DNA of 64,000 bases from Roseospirillum parvum (GCF_900100455.1 NZ_FNCV01000002.1:310001-374000); one strand, 5' to 3'; shown: positions 1 through 9,493, counted from the stretch's first letter. Numbers and translations: made by a program. The notes: generated by a model not told the origin, from the letters alone.

Positions 1-41
1 GCCGGCTGGGGCGCTGGCGCGGAGGCGGAGAGTTGAGACAT
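1..41 (-). CDS. start of a gene following ccoP, cut by window edge (possibly ccoG)
   Basis: An ATG at 41 on the minus strand opens a frame that stays open to the window edge, giving about 13 residues rich in Ser, Ala and Pro. It starts 67 bases downstream of ccoP in the same direction. In many alphaproteobacteria the gene after ccoNOQP is the cbb3 accessory protein ccoG, which often has a short polar N-terminus. Too little sequence is present to identify it, so the ccoG name rests on gene order alone. Confidence 0.3.
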   Translation of the reverse strand, partial: MSQLSASAPAPQP

Positions 42-108
42 GGGCAGCGCGGTCCCGGTTTGGGGGCCGGGGGGCGGGGCGGGACCGGTGGGGTCGATCG
101 ACCGGGTC

Positions 109-993
109 CTACTCGCCACCCCCCAGGCCGTGAACGTAAAGGGTCAACTGCTTGATGGTGGTTTCACCCAGCCGCTCCCCCCAGGCCGGCATCACCCCGT
201 GCCGGGGTTGGTTGATCTGGGCGACGATGTCCTCCTTCTCGCCGCCATAGAGCCAGATGCGGTTGTTCAGGGCGGGGCCGCCGAAGTCGCGGTAGCCGGC
301 GCCGTCGGCCCCCTCGCCGTTCGACGAATGGCAGACCGCGCACTGGGTCTCGAAAATCTCCCGCCCCGGGCCCTCCTGCGACGCCTCGCCCTTGGACAGG
401 GCCAGCACGTAGTCGGCCACCTGATCGATGTCCGCCTCGCTCAGCAATTCGTCGGCGCCGAACGAGGGCATGATGTTGAAGCGGCTTTCCGGGTCCTCGT
501 CGTGGCGCACCCCGTGGCGGATGGTGGTGGCGATGGCCTCCATGCTGCCGCCCCAGATCCACTCGTCGTCGGCCAGGGTGGGATAGCCGTAAGCCCCCGC
601 CCCGCCGCTCTGGTGGCAGGGCACGCAGTTTTCCTTGAACATCACCTCGCCGCCCTGGCGGGCGAAGGTGGCCAGTTCGGGATCGGCGGCGATCTCCTCC
701 AGCGAAAGCTGGCGCAGCCCGGCCAACTGCTCGCCCATGCGGGCCTCGGCGGCGGCCAGGTTCTCGGCCAGCGCGGCGCGGCTGGAGTAGCCGAGCACCC
801 CGGAGGCCGCCTTGCCGGGCATGGGCACCGAGGGAAAGAGGATCACATAGCCCAGGGCCCAGGCGACACAGGCGAAGAACACATAGACCCACCACTTGGG
901 CAGCGGGGTGTTCAGCTCGGTGATGCCGTCCCACTCGTGCCCGGTGGTGTGCCGGCCGGACACCGCATCGCGTTCAGGACCGCCCGCCATCAT
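109..993 (-). CDS. ccoP: cbb3-type cytochrome c oxidase subunit III (di-heme CcoP)
   Basis: CcoP passes electrons from soluble cytochromes to the CcoO/CcoN core of the high-affinity cbb3 oxidase in the inner membrane. The 294-residue product has one N-terminal membrane segment (about residues 33-55) and two periplasmic c-type heme motifs, CVPCH (about 123-127) and CAVCH (about 218-222). The ATG at 993 is preferred because a GAGGAG lies just upstream. An ATG at 1008 is in frame but lengthens the overlap with ccoQ, which is 20 bases with the chosen start. It is the last recognised gene of the ccoNOQP operon, and its length is normal for the family. Confidence 0.96.
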   Translation of the reverse strand: MMAGGPERDAVSGRHTTGHEWDGITELNTPLPKWWVYVFFACVAWALGYVILFPSVPMPGKAASGVLGYSSRAALAENLAAAEARMGEQLAGLRQLSLEEIAADPELATFARQGGEVMFKENCVPCHQSGGAGAYGYPTLADDEWIWGGSMEAIATTIRHGVRHDEDPESRFNIMPSFGADELLSEADIDQVADYVLALSKGEASQEGPGREIFETQCAVCHSSNGEGADGAGYRDFGGPALNNRIWLYGGEKEDIVAQINQPRHGVMPAWGERLGETTIKQLTLYVHGLGGGE

Positions 994-1147
994 CGTGCTC
1001 CTCGTCATCGTCGTTGAGCGGGATCATGGCCTGGGATTCCAGCCGGTCCTTGTTGCCCGGCTTGAACACCCAGACGATGATGCCCACGAACAGGATCAGC
1101 AACCACAGGCCCCAGAACTGGGACAGAAGCTCGGAAACGTCCTGCAT
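974..1147 (-). CDS. ccoQ: cbb3 oxidase small subunit CcoQ
   Basis: This is a 57-residue protein with one membrane segment (about residues 10-28) followed by a charged tail containing a run of acidic residues. It sits between ccoO and ccoP, as in other cbb3 operons, where CcoQ stabilises the assembled oxidase. It begins 5 bases after the ccoO stop and its 3' end overlaps ccoP. CcoQ is poorly conserved in sequence, so the assignment rests on size, topology and position. Confidence 0.9.
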   Translation of the reverse strand: MQDVSELLSQFWGLWLLILFVGIIVWVFKPGNKDRLESQAMIPLNDDDEEHDDGGRS

Positions 1148-1152
1148 GGCGG

Positions 1153-1890
1153 CTACCTCAGGGCGCCGGCCCGGGCCGGATCGAAGTCGGAGAAATCGAC
1201 CATGGTGCCGAGCACCTGAAGGTAGGCGATCAGGGCGTCCATCTCGGTCAGCCGCTCGGGATCGCCGTCGAAGTCGCCCACCTTGGCGCCGGGGTAGGCC
1301 TCGGTCAGGGCGTCGTGGTCGCCCCACGGGTCGGCCTGGGCGGCCAGATGCTCGCCGGCCTGCGCGATCTGGGCGTCGCTGTAGGGCACGCCGACCACGC
1401 GCAGGGTCTTCAGGTGATCGGCCGCGTCGTCGAAGGCCAGATCGCGGCGCGCCAGATGGGGATAGCCGGGCATGATCGACTCGGCGACCACCGAGCGCGG
1501 GTCGATCAGATGGCGGGCGTGCCACTCGTCGGAGTACTTGCCGCCGACCCGGGCCAGATCGGGCCCGGTGCGCTTCGAGCCCCACTGGAAGGGATGATCG
1601 TAGATGCTCTCGGCGGCCAGGCTGTAGTGGCCGTAGCGTTCCACCTCGTCGCGGAAAGGTCGGATCATCTGGCTGTGGCAGTTGTAGCAGCCCTCGCGCA
1701 GGTAGATGTTGCGCCCGGCCAACTCCAGCGGGCTGTAGGGGCGCACCCCCTCGACCCGCTCGATGGTGCTCTTGATGGTGAACAGGGGCACGATCTCGAC
1801 CAGCCCGCCGGCGATGACGGTCAGCAGGATGCCCACCGTCAACAGCAGGACGTTGGTCTCGATCTTGGCGTGATGCTTGATCAGCGACAT
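1153..1890 (-). CDS. ccoO: cbb3-type cytochrome c oxidase subunit II (mono-heme CcoO)
   Basis: CcoO is the membrane-anchored mono-heme c subunit that relays electrons to the CcoN heme b. The 245-residue product has an N-terminal membrane helix (about residues 13-35) and one heme motif, CYNCH (68-72), followed by the family-typical SQMIRPF segment. It lies 48 bases after ccoN and 5 bases before ccoQ, so translation within the operon is probably coupled. Confidence 0.97.
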   Translation of the reverse strand: MSLIKHHAKIETNVLLLTVGILLTVIAGGLVEIVPLFTIKSTIERVEGVRPYSPLELAGRNIYLREGCYNCHSQMIRPFRDEVERYGHYSLAAESIYDHPFQWGSKRTGPDLARVGGKYSDEWHARHLIDPRSVVAESIMPGYPHLARRDLAFDDAADHLKTLRVVGVPYSDAQIAQAGEHLAAQADPWGDHDALTEAYPGAKVGDFDGDPERLTEMDALIAYLQVLGTMVDFSDFDPARAGALR

Positions 1891-1938
1891 GGCGGGCGGC
1901 TCCCGGCCTTTATGGGGTAGGGGTTTCTCTACTAAGCG

Positions 1939-3432
1939 TCAGCGGGCCAGGGCCGGCTCGCCCATCGGCGCCTCGTAGCGCACGTCACCCTTGATGGTGC
2001 GCCACACGTTGTAGGCCATGATCAGCGCCCCGATGATGAACAGCAGGCCTCCGGTGGCCCGGATCACGTAGTAGGGGTGCATGGCCTCGACGGTCTCGAT
2101 GAAGGCGTACTGCAGGAAGCCGAACTGATCGGTATCGCGCCACATCAGGCCCTGCATGATGCCGCTGATCCACATCGAGGTGATGTAGAGAACGATGCCG
2201 ATGGTGGCGATCCAGAAGTGGTAGTCGACCAGCCTCAGCGAATAGAGCTGACGGCGCCGCCACAGCACCGGGACCAGATAATAGAGCGCCCCGAAGCTGA
2301 CGAAGGCGACCCAGCCCAGGGCCCCGGAATGGACGTGCCCGACCGTCCAGTCGGTGTAGTGCGACAGCGAGTTGACCGCCTTGATGGACATCATCGGCCC
2401 CTCGAAGGTGGACATCCCGTAGAAGGCCACGGCGGTGACCAGGAAGCGGATCACCGGGTCGGTGCGCAGCTTCTCCCAGGCCCCGGACAGGGTCATGATG
2501 CCGTTGATCATGCCGCCCCAGGACGGCATCCACAGCATGATCGAGAAGACCATGCCCAGGGTCTGCGCCCAGTCGGGCAGCGCGGTGTAGTGCAGATGAT
2601 GCGGCCCGGCCCAGATGTAGAGGAAGATCAGGGCCCAGAAGTGGACGATCGACAGCCGGTAGGAATACACCGGCCGCTCCGCCCGCTTGGGGATGAAGTA
2701 GTACATCAGGCCCAGGAAGCCGGCGGTCAGGAAGAAGCCGACCGCGTTGTGGCCGTACCACCACTGGGTCATGGCATCCTGCACGCCCGAGAGCAGCGAA
2801 TAGCTCTTCATGCCCAGGAACGACACCGGCACCGCCATGTTGTTGCCCAGGTGGAGCAGCGCGATGGTGACGATGAAGGCCAGATAGAACCAGTTGGCGA
2901 CGTAGATGTGCGGCTCGCGGCGCTTGACCAGGGTGCCCACGAAGGCGGTCAGATAGGCCACCCAGACCACGGTCAGCCACAGGTCGATCCACCACTCGGG
3001 CTCGGCGTACTCGCGGCCCTGGGTGTAGCCCAGCACGTAGCTCACCGCGGCGAAGACGATGAAAAGCTGATAGCCCCAGAACAGGAACCAGCCCATCCCC
3101 GCGCCGCCGTACAGGCTGGCCCGACAGGTGCGCTGGACCACGAACAGCGAGGTGCCCAGCAGCACGTTGCCGCCGAAGGCGAAGATCACCGCGCTGGTGT
3201 GCACCGGCCTGAGACGCCCGAAGGTGGTCCACGGCAGGTCGAGGTTGAGCACCGGATAGGCGAGCTGCCAAGCGATGAAGTCGCCGGCCAGGAAACCGAC
3301 GATGCCCCACATCAGGGCGGCCAGCACGAACAGCCGGATCGGGCCGTCCACATAGGCAAGGGAGTCGCTGCGACCCCGGGCCGCCCGCTCGGCGGACCCC
3401 TGATCGACGGAAACGGCTGCGGCTTGGGACAT
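1939..3432 (-). CDS. ccoN: cbb3-type cytochrome c oxidase catalytic subunit I
   Basis: CcoN is the heme-copper subunit that reduces oxygen at high affinity. The 497-residue product has about 12 membrane helices. The expected histidines are visible in [14 protein letters not shown] (low-spin heme), YGHNAVGF and [13 protein letters not shown] (copper B region), and HSGALGW near the C-terminus. The ATG at 3432 has a GGGAGG five bases upstream. It is the first gene of the cco operon. I looked for an FNR-type TTGAT-N4-ATCAA box upstream and did not see a good match. Confidence 0.98.
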   Translation of the reverse strand: MSQAAAVSVDQGSAERAARGRSDSLAYVDGPIRLFVLAALMWGIVGFLAGDFIAWQLAYPVLNLDLPWTTFGRLRPVHTSAVIFAFGGNVLLGTSLFVVQRTCRASLYGGAGMGWFLFWGYQLFIVFAAVSYVLGYTQGREYAEPEWWIDLWLTVVWVAYLTAFVGTLVKRREPHIYVANWFYLAFIVTIALLHLGNNMAVPVSFLGMKSYSLLSGVQDAMTQWWYGHNAVGFFLTAGFLGLMYYFIPKRAERPVYSYRLSIVHFWALIFLYIWAGPHHLHYTALPDWAQTLGMVFSIMLWMPSWGGMINGIMTLSGAWEKLRTDPVIRFLVTAVAFYGMSTFEGPMMSIKAVNSLSHYTDWTVGHVHSGALGWVAFVSFGALYYLVPVLWRRRQLYSLRLVDYHFWIATIGIVLYITSMWISGIMQGLMWRDTDQFGFLQYAFIETVEAMHPYYVIRATGGLLFIIGALIMAYNVWRTIKGDVRYEAPMGEPALAR

Positions 3433-3746
3433 GTCGCCTCCCGCGGGAAGGGATGAAGACGCCCATCACCCCACACCCGGGCGGATCGGCCGGGCGGGGC
3501 ATCGGCGGGCGCGAGGGCGGGCAGGATCGGGGAAGGTCGAACAGCCTACCCGTCCGGGCGGTCGCCCAGTTAAAGCAAATGCGCCGGAATTTTCCAAGTA
3601 TAAAACGTAGAGTCATTCTTCCGGATAGGGGCACGCCACTCAACCATTGGGTAGGTGGGCGGCCCATCCAAAGACGACCGGAGCCGCCCGGAAAGGCGCG
3701 ATACGCATCGCCGAAGCAGCCCCCGGCAGTGTCCGTTCGGCCCCCT
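3433..3746. other. divergent intergenic region between ccoN and the DUF4197 gene
   Basis: This non-coding stretch separates the minus-strand cco operon from a plus-strand gene. It must hold the cco promoter and contains a locally AT-richer patch at about 3570-3625. No perfect FNR, FixK or RegA-type site could be recognised by eye. I see no convincing gene here. Confidence 0.5.
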
Positions 3747-3776
3747 TTGCCGGAGCCCCCCGCTCGGGGTTATGCT
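3747..3776 (+). promoter_or_regulatory. candidate sigma-70 promoter of the DUF4197 gene
   Basis: TTGCCG (3747-3752) and TATGCT (3771-3776) are separated by 18 bases and lie about 40 bases before the ATG at 3818. This fits a housekeeping promoter with a short leader. The assignment is by eye only. Confidence 0.45.
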
Positions 3777-3817
3777 ACTCGGAATTCTCCCCGCCCCATC
3801 CAGGAGCCCCCCGCCCC

Positions 3818-4570
3818 ATGTCCCGCATCCTGCTGCCCAGCCTGCTCGCCCTGGCCGCCACCCTGGCCGCCACCCCGGCCGTCCCCCCGGCCGCCGCCGC
3901 CGGCTGGCAGGACAACGCCTCCAGCCTGCTCAAGGGCCTGACCGACCAGGCCGGACCGGCCAGCGGCGTGACCTCCAGCGAGGCCACCGCCGGCCTCAAG
4001 GAGGCCCTTCGGGTGGGCACCGATACGGTGGTCGACGTGGTCTCGGCGGCCGGCGGCTACCTTAATGACGCCGACATCCACATCCCGCTGCCCAAGTCGC
4101 TGCAACGGGTGCAGTCGGCGCTCCAGATGGTCGGCATGGCCGATCTGGCCGACGACCTCGAGGTGCGCATGAACCGGGCCGCCGAGGCCGCCGCCCCGGA
4201 AGCCCGCGAGTTGTTCGCCGAGGCGATCGGCAACATGACCTTCGACGACGCCAAGAACATCCTCAACGGCCCGGACGACGCCGCCACCCGGTTCTTCCAG
4301 AAAAACATGACCCCCGGCCTGACCGAGCGCTTCTCGCCCATCGTCCAGGACGAGTTGGCCCAGGCCGGCGCCATCGCCAGCTACGACCGCATGATGAGCC
4401 AGTACGGCCAGATCCCCATGGTCCCGGACGTCAAGGCCAACCTGTCGGACTACGCGGTGGAAAAGGCCCTGGACGGCCTGTTCCTGATGCTGGCCCGCGA
4501 AGAGGCCGCGATCCGCAACAATCCGGCCAAGCAGACCACCGACCTGTTGCGCCAGGTTTTTGGGCAATAG
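3818..4570 (+). CDS. DUF4197 family exported protein
   Basis: The 250-residue product begins with a cleavable-looking signal peptide (about residues 1-27, ending in Pro-Ala-Ala-Ala-Ala-Gly). The rest matches the DUF4197 pattern: a GLKEALRVGTD segment, a DADIHIPLPKSL segment, and a long helical region containing MNRAAEAAAPEA and NGPDDAATRFF. DUF4197 proteins are mostly helical and have no established function. It is probably periplasmic and monocistronic, since the next plus-strand gene is 252 bases away. Confidence 0.88.
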   Translation: MSRILLPSLLALAATLAATPAVPPAAAAGWQDNASSLLKGLTDQAGPASGVTSSEATAGLKEALRVGTDTVVDVVSAAGGYLNDADIHIPLPKSLQRVQSALQMVGMADLADDLEVRMNRAAEAAAPEARELFAEAIGNMTFDDAKNILNGPDDAATRFFQKNMTPGLTERFSPIVQDELAQAGAIASYDRMMSQYGQIPMVPDVKANLSDYAVEKALDGLFLMLAREEAAIRNNPAKQTTDLLRQVFGQ

Positions 4571-4597
4571 GTTTTTGGCGAATTAGGTATGTCGGAA

Positions 4598-4630
4598 AAG
4601 GGAGGGCCGGCGCCGCCGGCCCGATCCCTT
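4598..4630. terminator. GC hairpin between the DUF4197 gene and a small minus-strand ORF
   Basis: An 8-bp arm pair GGGCCGGC/GCCGGCCC (4604-4611 and 4615-4622) is extended outward by AAGGGA/TCCCTT. Only a weak T-tract follows on either strand. It lies 27 bases after the DUF4197 stop and 14 bases beyond the stop of the small minus-strand ORF, so it could end both transcripts. Confidence 0.5.
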
Positions 4631-4643
4631 GAAGTGTCCGCCC

Positions 4644-4715
4644 TCAGTGGATGAGGGGGCTGACCGCCAGCAGGACGGTGCCAATGAAGGCCAAAGCCTC
4701 GATCACCTGATTCAT
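4644..4715 (-). CDS. putative 23-residue membrane peptide
   Basis: An ATG at 4715 opens a 23-codon frame starting Met-Asn-Gln-Val-Ile-Glu. The rest of the product is almost entirely hydrophobic (ALAFIGTVLLAVSPLI), which would make one membrane helix. A GGAAGG lies nine bases upstream of the ATG, and a GC hairpin lies just past the stop. Small single-helix proteins of this kind are often missed by gene finders. No family is recognised, and conservation in relatives is needed to accept it. Confidence 0.4.
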   Translation of the reverse strand: MNQVIEALAFIGTVLLAVSPLIH

Positions 4716-4822
4716 GACGTCGATCCTTCCCATCAAAACGGCGCCACGCCAACTATAGGGGACCACGCCGGTCCCCTTTTCAACCCCAACCTTTCTGTCC
4801 CCTTTCCCGCCGAGTCGACCGC

Positions 4823-5854
4823 ATGCCCCAACCTCCCGAAACGCCCGCCGCCCCCCCTGCCAGCCGGGTCGCCTGCGGCCTGGATTTCGAGCGCGACGGG
4901 GTCAGCCACGACTACCTGATCGTCCCCCACTCGCGCGACGACTCGGCCTGGGGCGCCGTCCAGGTGCCGATCAGCCAGATCCAGAACGGCCCCGGCCCCA
5001 CCGTGCTGCTGGTCGGCGGCAACCACGGCGACGAATACGAAGGCCAGGTGGCCCTGCTCAAGCTGGCCCGCCAGTTGGACCCGGCCAGCATCCGGGGGCG
5101 CGTCCTCGTCATCCCGGCCCTCAACCTGCCTGCCGCCCAGGCCGGGCGGCGCACCTCGCCGATCGACGGCGGCAACATGAACCGCGCCTTCCCCGGCCGC
5201 CGCGACGGCACCGTCACCGAGATGATCGCCCACTTCGTGACCAGCCGCCTGCTGCCCCTGGCCGACGCCGTGCTCGACCTGCACTCCGGCGGCAAGACCC
5301 TCAACTTCACCCCCTCGGCGATCATCCACCAGTTGCCCGACCCCAGGCTGATGGCCGACTCCCTGGCCGCCCTTCAGGCCTTCGGCGCCCCCCTCGGCCT
5401 GGTGCTGGAAGAGCTGGACGACGCCGGCATGCTCGACGGCGAGGTGGAACGGCGCGGCAAGCTGTTCCTGTCCACCGAACTGGGCGGCGGCGGCACCCTC
5501 ACCCCCAATACCCTCAGGATCGCCGAGGACGGCATCCGCCGCTTCCTGGCCCACCTTCAGGTGCTCGATCCCGCCCTCGCCCCACCCCCCGGACCACCCA
5601 CCCGCCTGATGCACACCCCAGACCCCGAATGCTTCGTCTCGGGCCACGAAAGCGGCCTCTTCGAACCACTGGCCGAACTCGGCGAGACGGTGGAAAAAAA
5701 CCAACCCATCGCCCGCATCCACTTCCACCAATCCCACCTGCAAACCCCCGTCACCCACCACGCCAAAACCAACGGAACCATCGTCTGCCGACACAACCCC
5801 GGCCTGACCCAGGCCGGCGACTGCCTCGCCGTCCTCGCCCAACCCTACGCCTGA
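4823..5854 (+). CDS. succinylglutamate desuccinylase/aspartoacylase-like zinc amidohydrolase (DoeB-like)
   Basis: The 343-residue product belongs to the M14-like AstE/aspartoacylase superfamily, which hydrolyses N-acyl amino acids. The zinc ligands are visible as H68 and E71 in GGNHGDEYEG and H154 in DLHSGG, with the substrate-binding Asn-Met-Asn-Arg segment between them. The layout most resembles DoeB-type N-acetyl-diaminobutanoate deacetylases of ectoine breakdown, but no other ectoine genes are nearby and the substrate is unproven. The last 300 bases of coding strand are unusually rich in A and C, just before repeat element 5871-6054. Confidence 0.8.
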   Translation: MPQPPETPAAPPASRVACGLDFERDGVSHDYLIVPHSRDDSAWGAVQVPISQIQNGPGPTVLLVGGNHGDEYEGQVALLKLARQLDPASIRGRVLVIPALNLPAAQAGRRTSPIDGGNMNRAFPGRRDGTVTEMIAHFVTSRLLPLADAVLDLHSGGKTLNFTPSAIIHQLPDPRLMADSLAALQAFGAPLGLVLEELDDAGMLDGEVERRGKLFLSTELGGGGTLTPNTLRIAEDGIRRFLAHLQVLDPALAPPPGPPTRLMHTPDPECFVSGHESGLFEPLAELGETVEKNQPIARIHFHQSHLQTPVTHHAKTNGTIVCRHNPGLTQAGDCLAVLAQPYA

Positions 5855-5870
5855 GCGCCGAGGCCCCACG

Positions 5871-6054
5871 TCAAAGGGGCGCCGCCCCTTTGAAATCCCC
5901 GCTGGGGAGGCCGGGGGCCTCCCCAGACCCCACCATGAGTCAAAACCCCACCGAGGGGGCTTGCCCCCCTCGGTGGGGTTTTAAGTCACGGCGGGGGTCC
6001 GGGGGGGCCCCTGGTCCCCCCGGCGGGGGTTCCAAGGGGGCAGCGCCCCCTTGG
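5871..6054. repeat. short composite palindromic element, copy 1
   Basis: This element fills the space between two convergent genes. The order is: hairpin TCAAAGGGGC/GCCCCTTTGA (5871-5893); hairpin GGGGAGGCC/GGCCTCCCC (5904-5924); a central perfect 18-bp inverted repeat (5942-5959 with 5965-5982); a hairpin built on CCGGGGGG/CCCCCCGG (5999-6023); and hairpin CCAAGGGGGC/GCCCCCTTGG (6032-6054). The right half is close to the reverse complement of the left half. The same plan recurs at 23984-24187 and 28987-29191 with different centres. The outer hairpins may also act as terminators. Confidence 0.85.
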
Positions 6055-6069
6055 CCTGGGCCCCGGCGC

Positions 6070-7455
6070 TCAGGTGGGGAGGGTGAGGTGGAAGGTGGTG
6101 CCGGAGGGAGTGGTTTGGTGCAGGTTCAGGTGGCCGTTCATGGCCTGGGTCAGTTCGCGGGCGATGGGCAGGCCGAGTCCGGTGCCGCCGTTGCGGGCCG
6201 AGCCGGCGAAGGGTTGGAACAGGTTGTCGCGGGCCCGTTGGGGCAGCCCGGGGCCGTCGTCGGCGATGGTCAGGGTGGTTTGGTGGTTGCTGGTGTGGGC
6301 GGCCAGGGTGAGGTGGCGGGCTCCGGCCTGGGCGGCGTTGTGGGTCAGGTTGTCGAGGCTGCGGGCGAGCAGGTCGGGATCGGCGCTCAGGGTGGTGTCG
6401 ACCGCGCAGTCGAGGTTGACGGCGATTTCCGGGTGGGCCTGGTGCAGGCGCTGGGCGGCCAGGGTCAACTCGTGGTGGGCGGCGAGGCGTCTGGGCCGGG
6501 CGCTGGGCAGTTCGCTGCCGGCGTAGGAAAGGGTGGCGGCGCACAGGGCGACGGCGCGATCCAGCGCCTGGGCGATGCCTTCGGTGGTGCGGGCCAGATC
6601 GGGGTCGCGGTCGCGGGTCTGGGCTTCCAGGCGGTCCGATTCCAGCCGGGCCGTGGTCAGGATGCCTTTCAGGTCGTGGTTGATGCGGGCCACCGCGGCG
6701 CCCACCCCGGCCAGCCGGGCGTGTTCGATCAGGCCCTCGCGGACCCGGGCCTGCATGCGGGCCAGGGTGCGTTCGGCCTCGCCCACCTCGTGGCGGGCGG
6801 TGGAGGGGGTGTGCAGGCGGCCGGGGTCCTCGGGGGCGGCCTCGAAGCGGCGCATCGCCGCGACCAGCCGCGACAGGGGTTTCAGCAGCAGGCGGGCGAG
6901 GCTGAAGTAGACCACCGCCCCGGCGATCAGCGAGACGATCAGCGACAGCCCCAGCAGGCGCCGGGCGAAGCGCATCAGGTCGCGACGCAGGGGGGCCTCG
7001 GGCAGGGTCACCTCGACCGCCACCCGGGGGTCCTTGGGCGAGATGCCGGCCACCCGGATGAGGCGCGGTTGCGAGCGCGTCAGCACCATCAGGGCGTCGC
7101 CCACCGGGGGCCACAGGCCGACCTCGCGCAGGTCGTAGGCGGCATCGACCCGGGGCGGCATGTCGGGCCCCAGGCGCAGGCGGAAGAAGCCGGACTGGTA
7201 GGCGGTCATGGCCACCGCCCCGGCGTGGCCGAGCAGGCGGCGTTGCAGGTCGCCGTCGACCATGCCGTCCTCGGTGGCTTCCAGGGCGAGCAGGGCGAGG
7301 TGGGCCTCGGCCAGCCGCTGTTCCAGGTAGACGACGCGGGCCCGGCCGATGGCGGGCAGGAAGACCAGCGCCTCGGCGAGCAGGACGAAGACCAGGGTCA
7401 GCGCCAGCAGGCGCAGCGACAGGCCGAAGCGGGGGCGCGCTTCAGGGCCGCGCAT
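6070..7455 (-). CDS. membrane sensor histidine kinase
   Basis: The 461-residue product has an N-terminal membrane helix, a periplasmic or extracytoplasmic domain of about 140 residues, a second helix (about 175-200), and a HAMP-like linker. A histidine-kinase region follows, with H260 in RINHDLKGIL and an N-box at DNLTHNAAQAG. A G-box is at DDGPGLP and GGTGLGLPIA is near the end. The phospho-acceptor context NHDLKG is typical of the HWE-independent 'NHDLRG' kinases. The ATG at 7455 overlaps the upstream membrane-protein gene by 14 bases, so the two are probably co-translated. No response regulator is adjacent and the signal is unknown. Confidence 0.85.
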   Translation of the reverse strand: MRGPEARPRFGLSLRLLALTLVFVLLAEALVFLPAIGRARVVYLEQRLAEAHLALLALEATEDGMVDGDLQRRLLGHAGAVAMTAYQSGFFRLRLGPDMPPRVDAAYDLREVGLWPPVGDALMVLTRSQPRLIRVAGISPKDPRVAVEVTLPEAPLRRDLMRFARRLLGLSLIVSLIAGAVVYFSLARLLLKPLSRLVAAMRRFEAAPEDPGRLHTPSTARHEVGEAERTLARMQARVREGLIEHARLAGVGAAVARINHDLKGILTTARLESDRLEAQTRDRDPDLARTTEGIAQALDRAVALCAATLSYAGSELPSARPRRLAAHHELTLAAQRLHQAHPEIAVNLDCAVDTTLSADPDLLARSLDNLTHNAAQAGARHLTLAAHTSNHQTTLTIADDGPGLPQRARDNLFQPFAGSARNGGTGLGLPIARELTQAMNGHLNLHQTTPSGTTFHLTLPT

Positions 7456-8215
7456 GGGGCGTCGTCCGGCGCCTCCGGCGGCGCCACAGGGCGGGCAGCA
7501 GGACCAGCACCGCCAGCCCGAGCAGGGGCAGCAGCAACTGCGGCCGATAGATGGCGCCGGGCCCGGGGCCACCCTCGGCGAGCAGGCCTTCCAGGCCGCT
7601 GCCCAGCCCGGCGAACACCGCCGCCGCCGGAATCACCCCCAGCCCGGTGGCCAGGGCATAGTCGCGCCAGCGCACGCCGATCAGCGCCGCCGCCAGATTG
7701 ACCGCCCAGAAGGGGAAAACGGGAACCAGCCGGATGGCCAACAGATAGCTGAACCCCTCGGCGGCGAAGCCCTCGGCCGCCCGGGCCAGGGTCGGCTGGC
7801 GTCGCAGCGCCCCCTCGACGCCCCGGCCGGCGCCGACCAGCCGGCGGACCAGCAGGTAGAGCAGCATCGCCCCCAGGGCGCCGCCCAGGCTGGCCAGCCC
7901 GGCCCCGAGCAGCGGTCCGAACAGGCTGCCGCCGGCCAGGCTGAGCCAGGCGGCGACGGGCAGCGACAGGCCGATGGCCAGCACGTAGACGGCGAGGTAG
8001 AGAACCACGGCCAGGGCCGGCCGGGCGCTGGCCAGGGCCTCGGCCTGGCCGATCCCATGGCGCAGCCCGTCGAGCAGGGGGGCCGCCGGCGGGCCCACCA
8101 TCAGGGCGAGCAGCAGCCCGGCCGCCAGCCCGAGGGCCACCAGCCAGCGCCAGCGCCGGCGGCGCGGCGACTGGGCAGGAGACAGGGCGACGGCGTCGGG
8201 CTCGTTCATGGCCAT
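7442..8215 (-). CDS. TVP38/TMEM64 (DedA-like) membrane protein
   Basis: The product of about 257 residues (or 255 from the ATG at 8209) has several membrane helices. The core matches the SNARE-associated/VTT domain: a [21 protein letters not shown] segment, then ...FAAEGFSYLLAIRLVPVFPFWAVNLAAALIGV. These proteins are implicated in lipid or metal transport, but their biochemical role in bacteria is not settled. The C-terminus is a run of arginines. Neither ATG has a strong ribosome site. It is the first gene of a two-gene unit with the histidine kinase. Confidence 0.83.
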   Translation of the reverse strand: MAMNEPDAVALSPAQSPRRRRWRWLVALGLAAGLLLALMVGPPAAPLLDGLRHGIGQAEALASARPALAVVLYLAVYVLAIGLSLPVAAWLSLAGGSLFGPLLGAGLASLGGALGAMLLYLLVRRLVGAGRGVEGALRRQPTLARAAEGFAAEGFSYLLAIRLVPVFPFWAVNLAAALIGVRWRDYALATGLGVIPAAAVFAGLGSGLEGLLAEGGPGPGAIYRPQLLLPLLGLAVLVLLPALWRRRRRRTTPHARP

Positions 8216-8326
8216 CGAAGGGTGGCACGGCGGGCGCCCCAAGGCCAGTCACCTTCCAGTGATAACCGGTTTGCCAGAGGCCGGCGGGACGTGGTGAAGT
8301 GGCCGCCGACACCATGTGAGGTTCCC

Positions 8327-9493
8327 ATGCCCTTCTCCCGCTTCCTCGACCGGGGCTTCCGCCCCTTCTTCCTGCTGGCCGGCGTCCATGCGGTGGTGGC
8401 GATGGCGGCGTGGCTGCTGTTTCTGCGCGGCCATCTGGCGTTGCCCGGACCCATGGATCCCATCTCCTGGCACGCCCACGAGATGCTGTTCGGCTTCGCC
8501 GGGGCGGCGGTGGCCGGCTTCGCGCTGACCGCGGTGGCCAACTGGACCGGCCGCCCGCCGCTGAGCGGAAAACCGCTGTTGCTGCTGGTCCTGGCCTGGG
8601 CGGCGGGACGCTTGGGCGGCGCCATCCCCGTGCCGTGGGAGCTGGCGGCGGCGGTCGACGTGGTGCTGCCGCTGGCCCTGGCCGGACTGGTCGGCCGCGA
8701 GGTGGCGGCCGCCGGCAACTGGCGCAATCTGCCGGTGGTGGTGGGCATCGGGCTGCTCGGGCTGGCCAGCGCCATCGACTGGCTGGAGGCGGCCGGTCCG
8801 CTGGCCGACGATGACCTGGGGTCGCGCCTCGGCGTGGCGGCGCTGGTCGGCCTGACCTGCCTGATCGGCGGGCGCATGGTGCCCGCCTTCACCCGCAACT
8901 GGCTGAACCGCCGGCAGGCGACCCGGCTGCCCGCCCCGCCGGACCGCCTGGACGCCGCCACCCTGGGGCTGACCACGCTGGCCCTGGCCGCCTGGACGGG
9001 GCTCGCCGTCGGCCCGGTGGTCGCCCTGCTGCTGGCCGGGGCCGGTCTTCTCAACCTGCTGCGGCTGGCCCGCTGGCGCGGCCTCGCCACCCTCTCCGAG
9101 CCGCTGCTGTGGAGCCTGCACCTGGGCTATCTGTGGCTGGGGGTGGGGCTGCTGCTGCTGGCCGGCGCCGCCGGCCGCCCCGACGTGGTGCCCGAGGTGC
9201 CCGCCCTGCACGGCCTGACCGCCGGCGCCGTGGGCCTGACCGTGGTCGCCGTGATGTCCCGGGCCACCCTGGGCCACAGCGGCCGGCCCCTGGTCGCCGG
9301 GACCGACACGGCGGTGGTCTTCGCCCTGCTGGTGGTGGCCGCCATCAGCCGGGTATGGGCCGGCTTCACCAGCGACTTCTACCTGCCGCTGCTGCTGGTT
9401 TCGGGCGGCGCCTGGATCGCCGCCTTCCTGCTTTACCTGTGGCGCTACGGGCCGATCCAGTTGGCCCTGGGCGAGCGCCCCCCGCCGGCCTGA
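8327..9493 (+). CDS. nnrS: NnrS family heme-copper membrane protein
   Basis: NnrS proteins are polytopic membrane proteins that protect against nitric oxide stress and are usually linked to denitrification regulons. The 388-residue product begins at an ATG preceded by GAGG. It has about 12 hydrophobic helices and the family N-terminal motif DRGFRPFFLLAG, followed by SWHAHEMLFGFAGAAVAGF, which contains the conserved histidines. It is divergent from the TVP38/kinase pair. A cytochrome c' gene, also tied to NO binding, lies further along the window. Confidence 0.92.
   Translation: MPFSRFLDRGFRPFFLLAGVHAVVAMAAWLLFLRGHLALPGPMDPISWHAHEMLFGFAGAAVAGFALTAVANWTGRPPLSGKPLLLLVLAWAAGRLGGAIPVPWELAAAVDVVLPLALAGLVGREVAAAGNWRNLPVVVGIGLLGLASAIDWLEAAGPLADDDLGSRLGVAALVGLTCLIGGRMVPAFTRNWLNRRQATRLPAPPDRLDAATLGLTTLALAAWTGLAVGPVVALLLAGAGLLNLLRLARWRGLATLSEPLLWSLHLGYLWLGVGLLLLAGAAGRPDVVPEVPALHGLTAGAVGLTVVAVMSRATLGHSGRPLVAGTDTAVVFALLVVAAISRVWAGFTSDFYLPLLLVSGGAWIAAFLLYLWRYGPIQLALGERPPPA

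Noticed and set aside
3433-3600. FNR/FixK-type box upstream of ccoN
   Set aside because: Expected for cbb3 oxidase operons, but no TTGAT-N4-ATCAA-like match with both halves was found, so no site is claimed.
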